Below are positions 45,563 through 54,396 of a stretch of DNA of 64,000 nucleotides, piece by piece. The notes under the pieces are model-generated. The model was not told where the DNA came from, made no database searches, and saw only the letters and a list, made by a program, of their open reading frames with translations. The translations under genes were made by a program, and so were the position numbers. The first letter of the stretch is position 1. Every line of letters begins with the position of its first letter. The DNA is from Kaistella chaponensis (lineage in GTDB: Bacteria; Bacteroidota; Bacteroidia; Flavobacteriales; Weeksellaceae), in NCBI RefSeq assembly GCF_900156725.1, contig NZ_FTOI01000006.1, positions 124,001 to 188,000 of the forward strand, in the 5' to 3' direction.

Positions 45563-46768
45563 ATGGAACTCATACACAGAAATTTACTCATCGGTATTCA
45601 CGATGCTTTGCAGGAAACTTTTTTCGAAGATAGAAAATACGCAGACAAAGTTATAGAAAGGCTTTTGAAAGGCCACAGACAATGGGGAAGCGAAGACCGA
45701 AGAGTCGTTGCACAAATTTTTTACGATATTATTCGCTGGAAAAAACGCCTCGAATATTATATGGGAGAAGGCGTGAAACCGCACAATATTTACAAATTAA
45801 TTTTGGCATATTGTCTATGGACAAAAACGCATTACAAAAAATTTGAGGAATTCGATGGGGTGAAAACTGCCGATATCATTAATAAACTAAAGAAAAATAC
45901 GGTTCCAACAAAAGCAGTTGAATATTCGATTCCGGAATGGTTGGCTGAAACTTTGGAAAAAGAATTGGGACCAAGTTGGGAAAAAGAAATGATGGCGCTG
46001 AATGAACAAGCTCCCACAATTCTTCGTGTAAATACATTGAAAACAACGGCGAAAGAGTTGATTTCTGACCTGAAAGTGGAAGGTGTGGATAGTTTCCAAA
46101 TCAAAAATTATCCGGATGCAGTGCAATTGGATGTGAAGAAAAATGTGTTTTTAACGACCGCTTTCAAAGACGGTTTGTTCGAAGTTCAGGATGCTTCTTC
46201 CCAAAAAATTGGGCAACTTCTGGATGTTCAAGAAGGAATGAGAGTGGTTGATGTTTGCGCAGGTGCGGGTGGAAAAACTTTGCATTTAGCGGCTTTGATG
46301 AAAAATAAAGGTCAAATTATCGCTCTAGATATTTACGAATGGAAATTAGCAGAACTGAAACGCCGCGCAAAAAGAGCTGGAGCACACAATATCGAAACAC
46401 GTGTTATCGAAGATAATAAAGTCATCAAAAGACTGCACGAAAAAGCCGACCGATTGCTCATCGATTCGCCATGTTCAGGTTTGGGAGTTTTGAAAAGAAA
46501 CCCAGATTCTAAATGGAAAATCGATCAGGAATTTATCGATCGAATCAAAAAAGAGCAAGAGAAAATTCTACAGGATTATGCTAAAATCTTGAAAAAAGGT
46601 GGAAAAATGATCTACGCAACGTGTTCTATTTTGCCAAGTGAAAACAATGAGCAAGTTGAAATTTTCTTGAAAAACAATGAAGGTTATTCTTTAATCAAAG
46701 AAGAAAAAGTAATGCCAAGCGAAGGTTTCGATGGTTTTTACATGGCGTTGATCGAGAGAAAAGCTTAA
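45563..46768 (+). CDS. RsmB/NOP-type RNA cytosine-C5 methyltransferase
   Basis: 401 residues. An N-terminal NusB-like RNA-binding helical domain (about 1-140), then the Rossmann methyltransferase core with CAGAGGKTLHLA (SAM), motif IV DSPCSGLGVLKRNPD (about 300) and motif VI ATCSILPSENN, which supply the two catalytic cysteines. It methylates rRNA or tRNA cytosines; the target site is unknown. Monocistronic with its own terminator. Confidence 0.93.
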   Translation: MELIHRNLLIGIHDALQETFFEDRKYADKVIERLLKGHRQWGSEDRRVVAQIFYDIIRWKKRLEYYMGEGVKPHNIYKLILAYCLWTKTHYKKFEEFDGVKTADIINKLKKNTVPTKAVEYSIPEWLAETLEKELGPSWEKEMMALNEQAPTILRVNTLKTTAKELISDLKVEGVDSFQIKNYPDAVQLDVKKNVFLTTAFKDGLFEVQDASSQKIGQLLDVQEGMRVVDVCAGAGGKTLHLAALMKNKGQIIALDIYEWKLAELKRRAKRAGAHNIETRVIEDNKVIKRLHEKADRLLIDSPCSGLGVLKRNPDSKWKIDQEFIDRIKKEQEKILQDYAKILKKGGKMIYATCSILPSENNEQVEIFLKNNEGYSLIKEEKVMPSEGFDGFYMALIERKA

Positions 46769-46783
46769 AACTTATGACGATAT

Positions 46784-46820
46784 AAAAAAAGCCATTTCAG
46801 ATTTTGAAATGGCTTTTTTT
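46784..46820 (+). terminator. Terminator of the RsmB-type gene
   Basis: AAAAAAGCCATTTCA / TGAAATGGCTTTTTT stem, loop GATTT, T7. Confidence 0.9.
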
Positions 46821-46821
46821 C

Positions 46822-46940
46822 TGAGGAGCTAGAAAATTTTCGCTCCTTACAATATTCGGTCCCGCTCTACACTAAATCTTTTTTTTCCTTCCTGAAACCA
46901 GCCTCAAAAAAAAAGGATACCGTTTCGATCGGGGCTAAAA
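46822..46940 (-). repeat. Dispersed hairpin repeat, copy C
   Basis: Minus strand: TTTTAGCCCCGATCG, CGGTATCCTTTTTTTTT, variable tip GAGGCTGG...AGGAAGG, AAAAAAAAGATTTAGTG, AGAGCGGGACCGA and AGCTCCTC. Same blocks as copies A and B. It begins right at the end of the preceding terminator. Confidence 0.85.
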
Positions 46941-46996
46941 TAAAATTCAGTTTTCCTTTCGAAATTTTTTCAACCAAATAAGGCAGAAACCAATCT

Positions 46997-47048
46997 TTAA
47001 CTTAATTTTTTCCTATTTAAAAATTAAGTTAAGAAAATTTTTAACTTA
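46997..47048. promoter_or_regulatory. 14-bp perfect palindrome upstream of asnB
   Basis: TTAACTTAATTTTT (46997-47010) and AAAAATTAAGTTAA (47019-47032), 8-base spacer; a third TTAACTTA half-site follows at 47041-47048. It has no T run and lies about 40-90 bases before the asnB -7 box (TATGTTTG, 47085-47092), so it looks like an operator rather than a terminator. Confidence 0.6.
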
Positions 47049-47084
47049 TAAGCAATTTCATTTTTAATTCATAAACATTTATAC

Positions 47085-47092
47085 TATGTTTG
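47085..47092 (+). promoter_or_regulatory. -7 box of asnB
   Basis: TATGTTTG, 49 bases before the asnB ATG. Confidence 0.6.
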
Positions 47093-47141
47093 CGACAGAA
47101 TTTTAATCAATTATCAATAATCTCTTATCAATTATATAAAA

Positions 47142-48812
47142 ATGTGTGGAATTGTATGCTTGTTTGACGCCAAACAAAAAACTGAAATTTTAAGACCTCA
47201 AGTTTTAGAAATGTCTAAAAAAATTCGTCATCGCGGTCCCGATTGGAGTGGCGTTTTTCAAAATGAAAAAGTGATTTTTTCTCACGAAAGATTGGCAATC
47301 GTAGATCCAACTTCCGGGAAACAGCCTTTGTTTTCAAAAGACAAAAAAATCGTTTTGGCGGTGAATGGCGAGATTTATAACCACCGTGAATTGCGACAAG
47401 AATTCCCGGAATATGATTTTCAAACCGAATCTGATTGTGAAGTCATAATTCCTTTATTTCAAAAATATGGAAAAGATTTTGTGGATCAACTGAATGGTAT
47501 TTTCGCTTTCGCAATCTATGACACCGAAAACGATATTTATTTCGTTGCACGCGATCACATGGGAATTTGCCCGCTTTACCAAGGTTGGGACAAAAACGGA
47601 AATTACTATGTTGCCTCCGAATTAAAAGCGTTGGAAGGCGTTTGCAAAACCATCGAAAATTTTTTACCAGGACATTTTTTATACAGTTTAGATGGCTACG
47701 AATTGCAACAATGGTACAAAAGAGATTGGGAAGATTTCGAAAATGTAAAAGACAATTCCACCGATATTGCAGACCTCAGAAAAGCTTTAGAAGAAGCCGT
47801 TCACCGACAATTAATGAGCGATGTTCCTTATGGAGTTTTACTTTCTGGTGGTTTAGATTCTTCTATTATTTCTGCAATTACCGCGAAATATTCCCGCAAC
47901 CGAATTGAAAGTGGCGACACGCAAGAAGCTTGGTATCCAAGATTGCACAGTTTTGCCGTTGGTTTAGAAGGAAGTCCGGATTTAATTGCGGCACAAAAAG
48001 CGGCAGAACATATCGGTTCCATTCATCACGAAGTTCATTTCACGGTTCAAGAAGGTTTAGACGCGGTTCGAGATGTCATTTATCACTTGGAAACGTATGA
48101 TGTAACCACCGTTCGTGCATCTACGCCGATGTATTTATTGGCAAGAGTCATCAAATCAATGGGAATAAAAATGGTGCTTTCTGGGGAAGGAGCAGATGAA
48201 CTTTTTGGCGGATATTTATATTTCCACAAAGCGCCAAATGCGAAAGAATTTCATGAAGAAAATGTGAGAAAGCTCAACAAACTTCACCTTTATGATTGTT
48301 TACGTGCCAACAAATCCTTGATGAGTTGGGGAATTGAAGGCAGAGTTCCGTTTTTGGATAAAGAATTTATGGATGTGGCGATGAGAATTAATCCAAAAGA
48401 TAAAATGGTCACTGCACATGAACCAAAAATCGAAAAATGGGTTCTTCGAAAAGCTTTTGAAGATTTATTGCCAGAAAATATCACGTGGCGACAAAAAGAA
48501 CAGTTTTCTGACGGAGTAGGTTATTCCTGGATTGATTCTTTGAAAGAAGTTGCCAAAAAAGAAGTGACCGATGAAATGATGACGAATGCGAAATTCCGTT
48601 TCCCTTTAAATACGCCTCAAAATAAAGAGGAATATCGATACCGAACTATTTTTGAGGAACATTTCCCTAGTGAAACTGCCGCTGCAACAGTTCCTTCTGT
48701 TCCTTCCGTAGCTTGTTCTACGCCAATTGCTTTGGAATGGGATGAAGCTTTCAAAAATGCAAATGATCCAAGCGGAAGAGCCGTTTTATCGGTTCATGAG
48801 GATTCCTATTAA
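47142..48812 (+). CDS. asnB: Asparagine synthetase B (glutamine-hydrolysing)
   Basis: 556 residues. N-terminal Ntn glutaminase with the catalytic Cys2 (MCGIVCLFD, so Met1 is removed), and the RHRGPDWSG and NGEIYNH blocks. C-terminal ATP-dependent synthetase with the P-loop LSGGLDSSI (about 232-239) and GEGADELFGGY. It makes asparagine from aspartate and glutamine. The C-terminal ending VPSVPSVACSTPIALEWD is typical of the class. Own promoter and terminator; a palindromic site upstream suggests regulation. Confidence 0.97.
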   Translation: MCGIVCLFDAKQKTEILRPQVLEMSKKIRHRGPDWSGVFQNEKVIFSHERLAIVDPTSGKQPLFSKDKKIVLAVNGEIYNHRELRQEFPEYDFQTESDCEVIIPLFQKYGKDFVDQLNGIFAFAIYDTENDIYFVARDHMGICPLYQGWDKNGNYYVASELKALEGVCKTIENFLPGHFLYSLDGYELQQWYKRDWEDFENVKDNSTDIADLRKALEEAVHRQLMSDVPYGVLLSGGLDSSIISAITAKYSRNRIESGDTQEAWYPRLHSFAVGLEGSPDLIAAQKAAEHIGSIHHEVHFTVQEGLDAVRDVIYHLETYDVTTVRASTPMYLLARVIKSMGIKMVLSGEGADELFGGYLYFHKAPNAKEFHEENVRKLNKLHLYDCLRANKSLMSWGIEGRVPFLDKEFMDVAMRINPKDKMVTAHEPKIEKWVLRKAFEDLLPENITWRQKEQFSDGVGYSWIDSLKEVAKKEVTDEMMTNAKFRFPLNTPQNKEEYRYRTIFEEHFPSETAAATVPSVPSVACSTPIALEWDEAFKNANDPSGRAVLSVHEDSY

Positions 48813-48856
48813 GCTAAGGAAAATAAATAACACCTTTTCATATATTTTTAACCATT

Positions 48857-48890
48857 AAATTCTGCGATGTATTTCGCAGAATTTTTTTTT
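48857..48890 (+). terminator. asnB terminator
   Basis: Perfect 11-bp stem AAATTCTGCGA / TCGCAGAATTT (48857-48867, 48874-48884), then a T run. Confidence 0.9.
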
Positions 48891-48959
48891 AAAGATTTTA
48901 TCAATGAACGTTTTTTATAAAGAGTGAGTTGATCGCAATTCCTTTGGTTTGATTTTTTC

Positions 48960-48967
48960 TAAATTTG
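48960..48967 (+). promoter_or_regulatory. -7 box 4 bases from the exporter ATG
   Basis: TAAATTTG ends at 48967 and the ATG is at 48972: leaderless candidate. Confidence 0.6.
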
Positions 48968-48971
48968 TAAG

Positions 48972-50369
48972 ATGGCAACGATCCAGGATAATCCTACCAA
49001 GAAATATCTTCCTTTAATTTTAGCAACCTCCATCTTCATGCAAATGTTGGATTCCACGATCCTTAATACCTCTTTGCCATCAATTGCCGTAGATTTACAC
49101 GAATCACCTTTGAACATGCAGAATGCGATCATCAGTTACGTTTTGACTCTTGCATTGTTCATGCCGGTAAGTGGATTTCTGGCCGATAAATTCGGTACCA
49201 AAAAGATTTTCATTTTTTCATTGGTCGTTTTTATTCTTGGTTCATTATTTTGTTCCCTTTCAAGCAATTTACCAGAATTGGTTATTTCTCGGGTAATCCA
49301 GGGAATTGGCGGAAGTTTGATGACACCGGTCGGAAGATTGGCTTTGATTAAAACATTTGACAAAAATGAATTGGTACAAGCGATGAATTTTGCGATAATT
49401 CCTGCATTGATCGGACCAATTTTGGGACCTTTAGTCGGTGGTTACATGGTGGATTATTTATCGTGGCACTGGATTTTTTTAATTAATATACCGATTGGAA
49501 TTTTGGGCATTTTTTTAGGTTTAAAATTTATGCCCGATTATAAATCCACCACATTAACTTTCGATTTAAAAGGATTCTTAATCTTTGCTTCCGCTTCGCT
49601 CCTGTTATCTATTTCACTAGAAATGTTTGGTACAACTACGCACACAACCTTTATTTTGCTGATTTTCATCTTAGGATTTCTAATGATTTACTATTATTAC
49701 ATTCATGCCCGAAAAACCGAAAATGCAATTTTCCCGCTCAACTTATTTCAGGTTCGAACGTTCCGCGTGGGGATTTTAGGAAATTTAGCAACCCGATTAG
49801 GAATTAGTTCCATACCCCTTTTATTGCCTTTAATGATACAAATCGCGTACGGAGAAAGTGCCGTAGTTTCTGGTTGGATCGTTGCACCGATGGCTTTGAC
49901 TGCAATGCTCGGAAAATCTTCGGTCATTAAAATCCTGAACCATTTCGGTTATCGCAAAACATTGATGATCAATACTTTCACGATCGGTATTTTAATTGCG
50001 TGTTTAGGAATTCCCGGAATTCATACTTCGATTTACTGGTATGTTCCTATCCTTGCAATACTAGGATTTTTCAACTCGATACAGTTTACGGCGATGAACA
50101 CCATTTCAATTGCAGATTTACGAAGCTCCCATACAAGCAGCGGAAATTCCTTACTTTCTGTGAACCAACAACTTGCCATAGGATTCGGAATTGCTTTTGG
50201 GTTGATTGTCCTGAAACTTTTCCAAAATAATGTTACTTTAACAGGAGCAGATGCACATCTCGCTTTCCGATACACCTTTTACGTTGTGGGTTTTCTTACC
50301 GTTTTATCGGGATTTGTTTTCAGAAGACTTCATGTTACCGATGGCGAAAACATGAGATCACAAGTTTAA
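48972..50369 (+). CDS. DHA2-family MFS drug exporter
   Basis: 465 residues with about 14 membrane helices. The N-terminal LDSTILNTSLPSIA is the DHA2/EmrB hallmark (Asp in TM1), motif A is GFLADKFGTKKIF and motif B SRVIQGIGGSLMTPVGR. Proton-coupled efflux; the substrate cannot be read from sequence. No EmrA-like adaptor is adjacent, unlike many EmrB operons. Confidence 0.92.
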   Translation: MATIQDNPTKKYLPLILATSIFMQMLDSTILNTSLPSIAVDLHESPLNMQNAIISYVLTLALFMPVSGFLADKFGTKKIFIFSLVVFILGSLFCSLSSNLPELVISRVIQGIGGSLMTPVGRLALIKTFDKNELVQAMNFAIIPALIGPILGPLVGGYMVDYLSWHWIFLINIPIGILGIFLGLKFMPDYKSTTLTFDLKGFLIFASASLLLSISLEMFGTTTHTTFILLIFILGFLMIYYYYIHARKTENAIFPLNLFQVRTFRVGILGNLATRLGISSIPLLLPLMIQIAYGESAVVSGWIVAPMALTAMLGKSSVIKILNHFGYRKTLMINTFTIGILIACLGIPGIHTSIYWYVPILAILGFFNSIQFTAMNTISIADLRSSHTSSGNSLLSVNQQLAIGFGIAFGLIVLKLFQNNVTLTGADAHLAFRYTFYVVGFLTVLSGFVFRRLHVTDGENMRSQV

Positions 50370-50453
50370 TATTACATTTTTATCAAAAAAAACTTCAAAT
50401 CTTTTCTATTTCTTTACTTATCTTAAGTCAATGGATTTCAAAGCGTACCCTTG

Positions 50454-50461
50454 TAAATTTG
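50454..50461 (+). promoter_or_regulatory. -7 box of the pirin gene
   Basis: TAAATTTG, 20 bases before the ATG at 50482. Confidence 0.6.
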
Positions 50462-50481
50462 CGGTATTAAACAGATAGAAA

Positions 50482-51351
50482 ATGGCAACAAAAAATGTAG
50501 AAATAATTGTACCACCAAGACCTGCACATTTTGTGGGTGATGGTTTCAGAGTTCATAATTTTATTCCGAGTATTTTTAATATGCAGAGAATGGATCCTTT
50601 CATTATGATGGATTACAATTCCAAATTCAATTTCGGTCCCACTTCGACGCCAAGAGGTGTTGGTGTTCATCCGCATCGGGGTTTTGAAACGGTAACCATT
50701 GCTTATCAAGGTAAAGTAGAACATCACGATTCAGCCGGTGGTGGTGGAATTATTGCAGAAGGAGATGTACAATGGATGACCGCTGCATCAGGAGTTCTTC
50801 ACAAAGAATACCACGAAACAGAATGGGCCAAAACGGGCGGAATTTTCCAAATGGTGCAACTCTGGGTGAATCTTCCGGCAAAAGACAAAATGAGCAAACC
50901 ACAATATCAAGCAATCGCCAATTCAGAGATGGTGAAAATTTCTTTGGGTGAAAACGGCTTTATTGAATTGATTTCAGGAAATTATCAAGATGAAAAAGGA
51001 CCTGCAACCACTTTCAGCCCCGTAAACATGATGAACGCAAAACTAAATTCTGGTGGTAAAGCAGCTTTTAACTTTCCTGCAAATTTCAACACTTTAGCTT
51101 TGGTAATTGAAGGGAAAATTACCGTAAATGGGCAAGAAGAAGCTGCTACGGATCATTTTGTCCTTTTCGAAAATGAAGGCGAAAATTTCACAATCGAAGC
51201 AATGGAAGATAGTATTGTTTTAATTTTAAGCGGTGAACCATTGCGCGAACCAATAGTTTCCCACGGTCCTTTTGTCATGAACTCGCAAGAAGAAATTCAT
51301 AGAGCTTTCGATGATTATAACAACGGTAAATTTGGGTATTTGGAAGATTAA
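50482..51351 (+). CDS. Pirin-family protein
   Basis: 289-residue bicupin. The N-terminal cupin carries the metal site: GVHPHRGFETVTI (two His), KVEHHDSAGG and QWMTAASGVLHKE with His and Glu. The C-terminal cupin is less conserved. Pirins bind Fe; some act as quercetinases, others as redox cofactors. Next gene is catalase, so an oxidative-stress link is plausible. Confidence 0.92.
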   Translation: MATKNVEIIVPPRPAHFVGDGFRVHNFIPSIFNMQRMDPFIMMDYNSKFNFGPTSTPRGVGVHPHRGFETVTIAYQGKVEHHDSAGGGGIIAEGDVQWMTAASGVLHKEYHETEWAKTGGIFQMVQLWVNLPAKDKMSKPQYQAIANSEMVKISLGENGFIELISGNYQDEKGPATTFSPVNMMNAKLNSGGKAAFNFPANFNTLALVIEGKITVNGQEEAATDHFVLFENEGENFTIEAMEDSIVLILSGEPLREPIVSHGPFVMNSQEEIHRAFDDYNNGKFGYLED

Positions 51352-51370
51352 TTTTGGAGCAAAACTGTAG

Positions 51371-51475
51371 CGGTAAGAAAGTACATTTATTCAAAGACCA
51401 TTCTCTTACCTGTTTATTTTCGGGAGGTACAAACGCAGCTTCAAGAGAATCACTCTTTTTTGGTGCGTTTTTTTT
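51371..51475 (+). terminator. Structured 3' region and terminator after pirin
   Basis: A terminator-like hairpin ACGC...GCGT with an inner AAGAG / CTCTT stem (51433-51468) and a T8 run. Upstream of it GGTAAGA (51374-51380) pairs with TCTTACC (51404-51410). Together about 100 bases of paired sequence before catalase. No known riboswitch recognised. Confidence 0.55.
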
Positions 51476-51615
51476 ATTTTAATAAATAAAATTCTTATTC
51501 TTTATGAAATCCATAAAAAACAGAACATTGATTTAATTCATATAACGGTTTTAGACAGAATAAATAATATCCGTCCTATTTAATTCCTAACTTTAATACA
51601 TCAAAATATTTTAAA

Positions 51616-53124
51616 ATGGAAGACAAAAAAAAACTCACCCGACAAACTGGAGCGCCAGTTCCGGATAATCAAAACGTACAAACAGCAGGACCAAGAGGAC
51701 CGTTATTGATGCAGGACTATTGGTTTCTTGAAAAAATGGCCAACTTCGACAGAGAAGTGATTCCGGAAAGAAGAATGCACGCAAAAGGTTCCGGAGCTTT
51801 CGGAACATTTACCGTAACCCATGATATTTCTCAATATACAAAAGCCAACATCTTTGATAAAATTGGGAAACAAACCGAAATGTTTGCAAGATTTTCAACC
51901 GTAGCGGGCGAAAGAGGAGCTGCAGATGCAGAAAGAGACATTCGTGGTTTTGCCTTGAAATTTTATACCGAGGAAGGAATTTGGGACATGGTTGGAAACA
52001 ACACCCCTGTTTTCTTTTTCCGTGATCCGATGAAATTTCCTGATCTAAATCACGCAGTGAAAAGAGATCCGAAAACCAATATGAGAAGCGCCCAAAATAA
52101 CTGGGATTTCTGGACTTTACTTCCAGAAGCGCTGCACCAAGTTACGATTGTAATGAGCGATCGTGGATTACCAAATGGTTACCGACACATGCATGGTTTC
52201 GGAAGCCACACCTACAGTTTCATAAATAAAGATAATGTTCGCCATTGGGTAAAATTCCATTTCAGAACACAGCAAGGAATCGATAATTTAACCGATGATG
52301 AGGCTGCAAAATTAGTAGGAATGGACCGCGAATCTTCGCAACGTGATCTCTTCGACAATATTAAACAAGGCAATTTCCCAAAATGGAAAATGTTTATTCA
52401 AATCATGACCGAAGATGAGGCGAAAACCTATCGTTTTCATCCGTTTGATCTCACGAAAGTTTGGTCCAAAAAAGATTTTCCTTTAATTGAAGTGGGAGAA
52501 TTTGAATTGAATAAAAATGCGGAAAATTATTTTGCAGATGTGGAACAATCCGCCTTTAATCCTACGAATATTGTTCCTGGAATTGGTTTTTCTCCCGACA
52601 AAATGTTGCAGGGAAGATTATTTTCGTACGGCGACGCACAACGATACAGATTGGGAGTGAATCATTTTCAAATTCCTGTCAACAAACCAAGATGTCCTTA
52701 TCATGCTTTTCACCGAGACGGACAAATGCGTGTGGATGGAAATTATGGCGATACGAAGCATTATGAACCCAACAGTTACGGAGAATGGCAGGAACAGCCT
52801 TCTGCAAAAGAACCACCTCTGGAATTATATGGTGATGCTTATGCCCATAATTTCCGTGATGATGACGAGGATTATTTCACTCAACCCGGTGATTTGTTCC
52901 GCATTATAAAAGCCGATGGAAAAGAAAATGCCTTATTTAAAAACACCGCCGCAAACGTGGGTGGAGCTGAAAAATTTGTGCAAATACGGCACATCAGAAA
53001 TTGCTACAAAGCCGATCCTGAATACGGAATAGGTGTTGCCAATGCATTAGGATTAACGATGGATGAAGTCAACCGATTCGATCTGACTCCTTATGATCAA
53101 TGGGCGCCAAGAAAAACAATGTAA
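51616..53124 (+). CDS. katA: Monofunctional heme catalase
   Basis: 502 residues, small-subunit type. Distal His55 ([12 protein letters not shown]) and Asn128 ([10 protein letters not shown]), with the proximal heme-ligand Tyr338 in [14 protein letters not shown]. It destroys hydrogen peroxide in the cytoplasm; there is no signal peptide. A near-consensus TAACTTTA lies about 20 bases before the ATG. The upstream neighbour is pirin. Confidence 0.97.
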   Translation: MEDKKKLTRQTGAPVPDNQNVQTAGPRGPLLMQDYWFLEKMANFDREVIPERRMHAKGSGAFGTFTVTHDISQYTKANIFDKIGKQTEMFARFSTVAGERGAADAERDIRGFALKFYTEEGIWDMVGNNTPVFFFRDPMKFPDLNHAVKRDPKTNMRSAQNNWDFWTLLPEALHQVTIVMSDRGLPNGYRHMHGFGSHTYSFINKDNVRHWVKFHFRTQQGIDNLTDDEAAKLVGMDRESSQRDLFDNIKQGNFPKWKMFIQIMTEDEAKTYRFHPFDLTKVWSKKDFPLIEVGEFELNKNAENYFADVEQSAFNPTNIVPGIGFSPDKMLQGRLFSYGDAQRYRLGVNHFQIPVNKPRCPYHAFHRDGQMRVDGNYGDTKHYEPNSYGEWQEQPSAKEPPLELYGDAYAHNFRDDDEDYFTQPGDLFRIIKADGKENALFKNTAANVGGAEKFVQIRHIRNCYKADPEYGIGVANALGLTMDEVNRFDLTPYDQWAPRKTM

Positions 53125-53143
53125 TTAAAATTAACAATCATAT

Positions 53144-53178
53144 AAAGTGGAAATGTTTTATGCCTTTCCACTTTTTTT
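53144..53178 (+). terminator. Catalase terminator
   Basis: AAAGTGGAAA / TTTCCACTTT stem with an 11-base loop and T7. Confidence 0.85.
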
Positions 53179-53205
53179 GTACATTTAATTTCTGAACGAA
53201 AAATA

Positions 53206-53778
53206 ATGAACAAAAATAGACTAGAAGCTTTCAGCGATGGTGTTCTCGCAATTATTATTACCATCATGGTTTTAGAATTACAAATACCGGAAGGTGACCG
53301 TTTCTCCGATCTAAAGCCATTGGTTTTTAAATTTCTGACTTACATTTTCAGCTTTTTATATGTTGGGATTTATTGGAATAATCATCATCACTTATTTCAG
53401 GCGGTTAAGCATGTAAACGGAAAAGTTCTTTGGGGCGATCTGCATCTACTATTCTGGCTTTCAATTTTACCATTTGCCACTTCTTGGATGGGAGAAAATA
53501 ATTTCACCAAAAATCCGGTAGCGTTTTACGGATTTGTTTTATTGATGTGCGCACTGGCTTTTAATATTTTACAAAAATTCTGCCTGAATATCGAAGGGAA
53601 AGATTCTGTTATTGCAAAAGCGCTGGAATCTACTTTAAAGGAAAAACTTTCGGCCGGGATCTATATTTCAGGAATTGTTCTTTCTTTTTACTATCCAATA
53701 ATAGCAGTGCTGTTATACTATACTGCGGCACTATTATGGATTATTCCAGATTTAAGGATTGAAAAAACTTTAAAATAG
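53206..53778 (+). CDS. TMEM175-family (DUF1211) membrane protein
   Basis: 190 residues with about six membrane helices. The family signature FSDGVLAIIITIMVLEL in TM1 forms the ion-conducting filter in TMEM175 K+ channels. Bacterial members are tetrameric K+-selective channels. The GNAT gene follows after 6 bases, probably co-transcribed. Confidence 0.9.
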   Translation: MNKNRLEAFSDGVLAIIITIMVLELQIPEGDRFSDLKPLVFKFLTYIFSFLYVGIYWNNHHHLFQAVKHVNGKVLWGDLHLLFWLSILPFATSWMGENNFTKNPVAFYGFVLLMCALAFNILQKFCLNIEGKDSVIAKALESTLKEKLSAGIYISGIVLSFYYPIIAVLLYYTAALLWIIPDLRIEKTLK

Positions 53779-53784
53779 AATAAA

Positions 53785-54078
53785 ATGAACCCACAAAACG
53801 ATAACATGGTCACGATCAAACAAAATGAAGAAACCTTCGATGTATTTTACGACAACGAAAAAGCAGGTTTTATGGCATATAAGCGAAAAGATGATTTTTT
53901 AGAAATCATTCACACCGAAGTTTCGGAAGAATTTGGTGGCAAAGGTTTGGGTAAAGAATTGGTTGCAGCTGCGGTAGAATTCGCAAAAAATAATAATTTG
54001 AGGATTATTGCATATTGCCCATTTGCAAAAAAGATCATTATGAAAACGCCCGAATTTAAAGCATTTCTAGAGCAGTAA
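53785..54078 (+). CDS. Short GNAT-like N-acetyltransferase (YjdJ type)
   Basis: 97 residues of the COG2388 type: a trimmed acetyltransferase with FLEIIHTEVSEEFGGKGLGKELV (acetyl-CoA loop) and IIAYCPFAKKII. The Cys-Pro-Phe-Ala segment is shared by the family. Substrate unknown. Operon with the TMEM175-like gene. Confidence 0.88.
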   Translation: MNPQNDNMVTIKQNEETFDVFYDNEKAGFMAYKRKDDFLEIIHTEVSEEFGGKGLGKELVAAAVEFAKNNNLRIIAYCPFAKKIIMKTPEFKAFLEQ

Positions 54079-54396
54079 TTTATACCATTTAAGCTTTGAG
54101 CAAGTCGGAACTCACCTATTTTTTGTCAACCTGATTTCAAAGTACAGGAACTTTTCATTGGATTATCCCTTTAGCTGAAGATTGCAATGATGATTTCTAA
54201 CGATAACTTTTGGGAAATACTGAAAGTTTTTTTTGTGCCTGACTTTGGCAAACTGCGAAAATCTGCGCCCCAACTTGAACGGAGCTCTTTTTTGTGTAAC
54301 GAAGTGGAGCAAAAAAAGCGGGAGTGGAAGGTGGATAAAGGCGCCCAAATCCTAACAAAAAAAACTATATTTGTGAAAATTTAAAAAACAATTTCT
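54079..54396 (+). other. Intergenic region before the symporter gene
   Basis: 318 bases holding repeat copy D and the promoter of the next gene, TATATTTG at 54366-54373 (23 bases before the ATG). The rest shows no gene; a 65-residue open frame overlaps the repeat and is not credible. Confidence 0.6.
54265..54346 (+). repeat. Variant hairpin repeat, copy D
   Basis: GCGCCCC, TTGAACGGAGCTCTTTTTTG, a short tip GTAACGAAGTGGAG, CAAAAAAAGCGGGAGTGGAAGG and GGCGCCC. TTTTTTG and CAAAAAA arms pair. The block order resembles copies A-C (CCCC..GAACGG..TCTTTTTTG..AAAAA..GCGGGA), but the sequence is a distinct subfamily. Confidence 0.7.

Noticed and set aside
46997-47032. Palindrome upstream of asnB as a terminator
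   Set aside because: The stem is almost all A/T, the preceding gene already has a strong terminator at 46784-46820, and no U run follows.
54187-54384. 65-residue open frame before the symporter
   Set aside because: It runs through hairpin repeat D and the symporter promoter.
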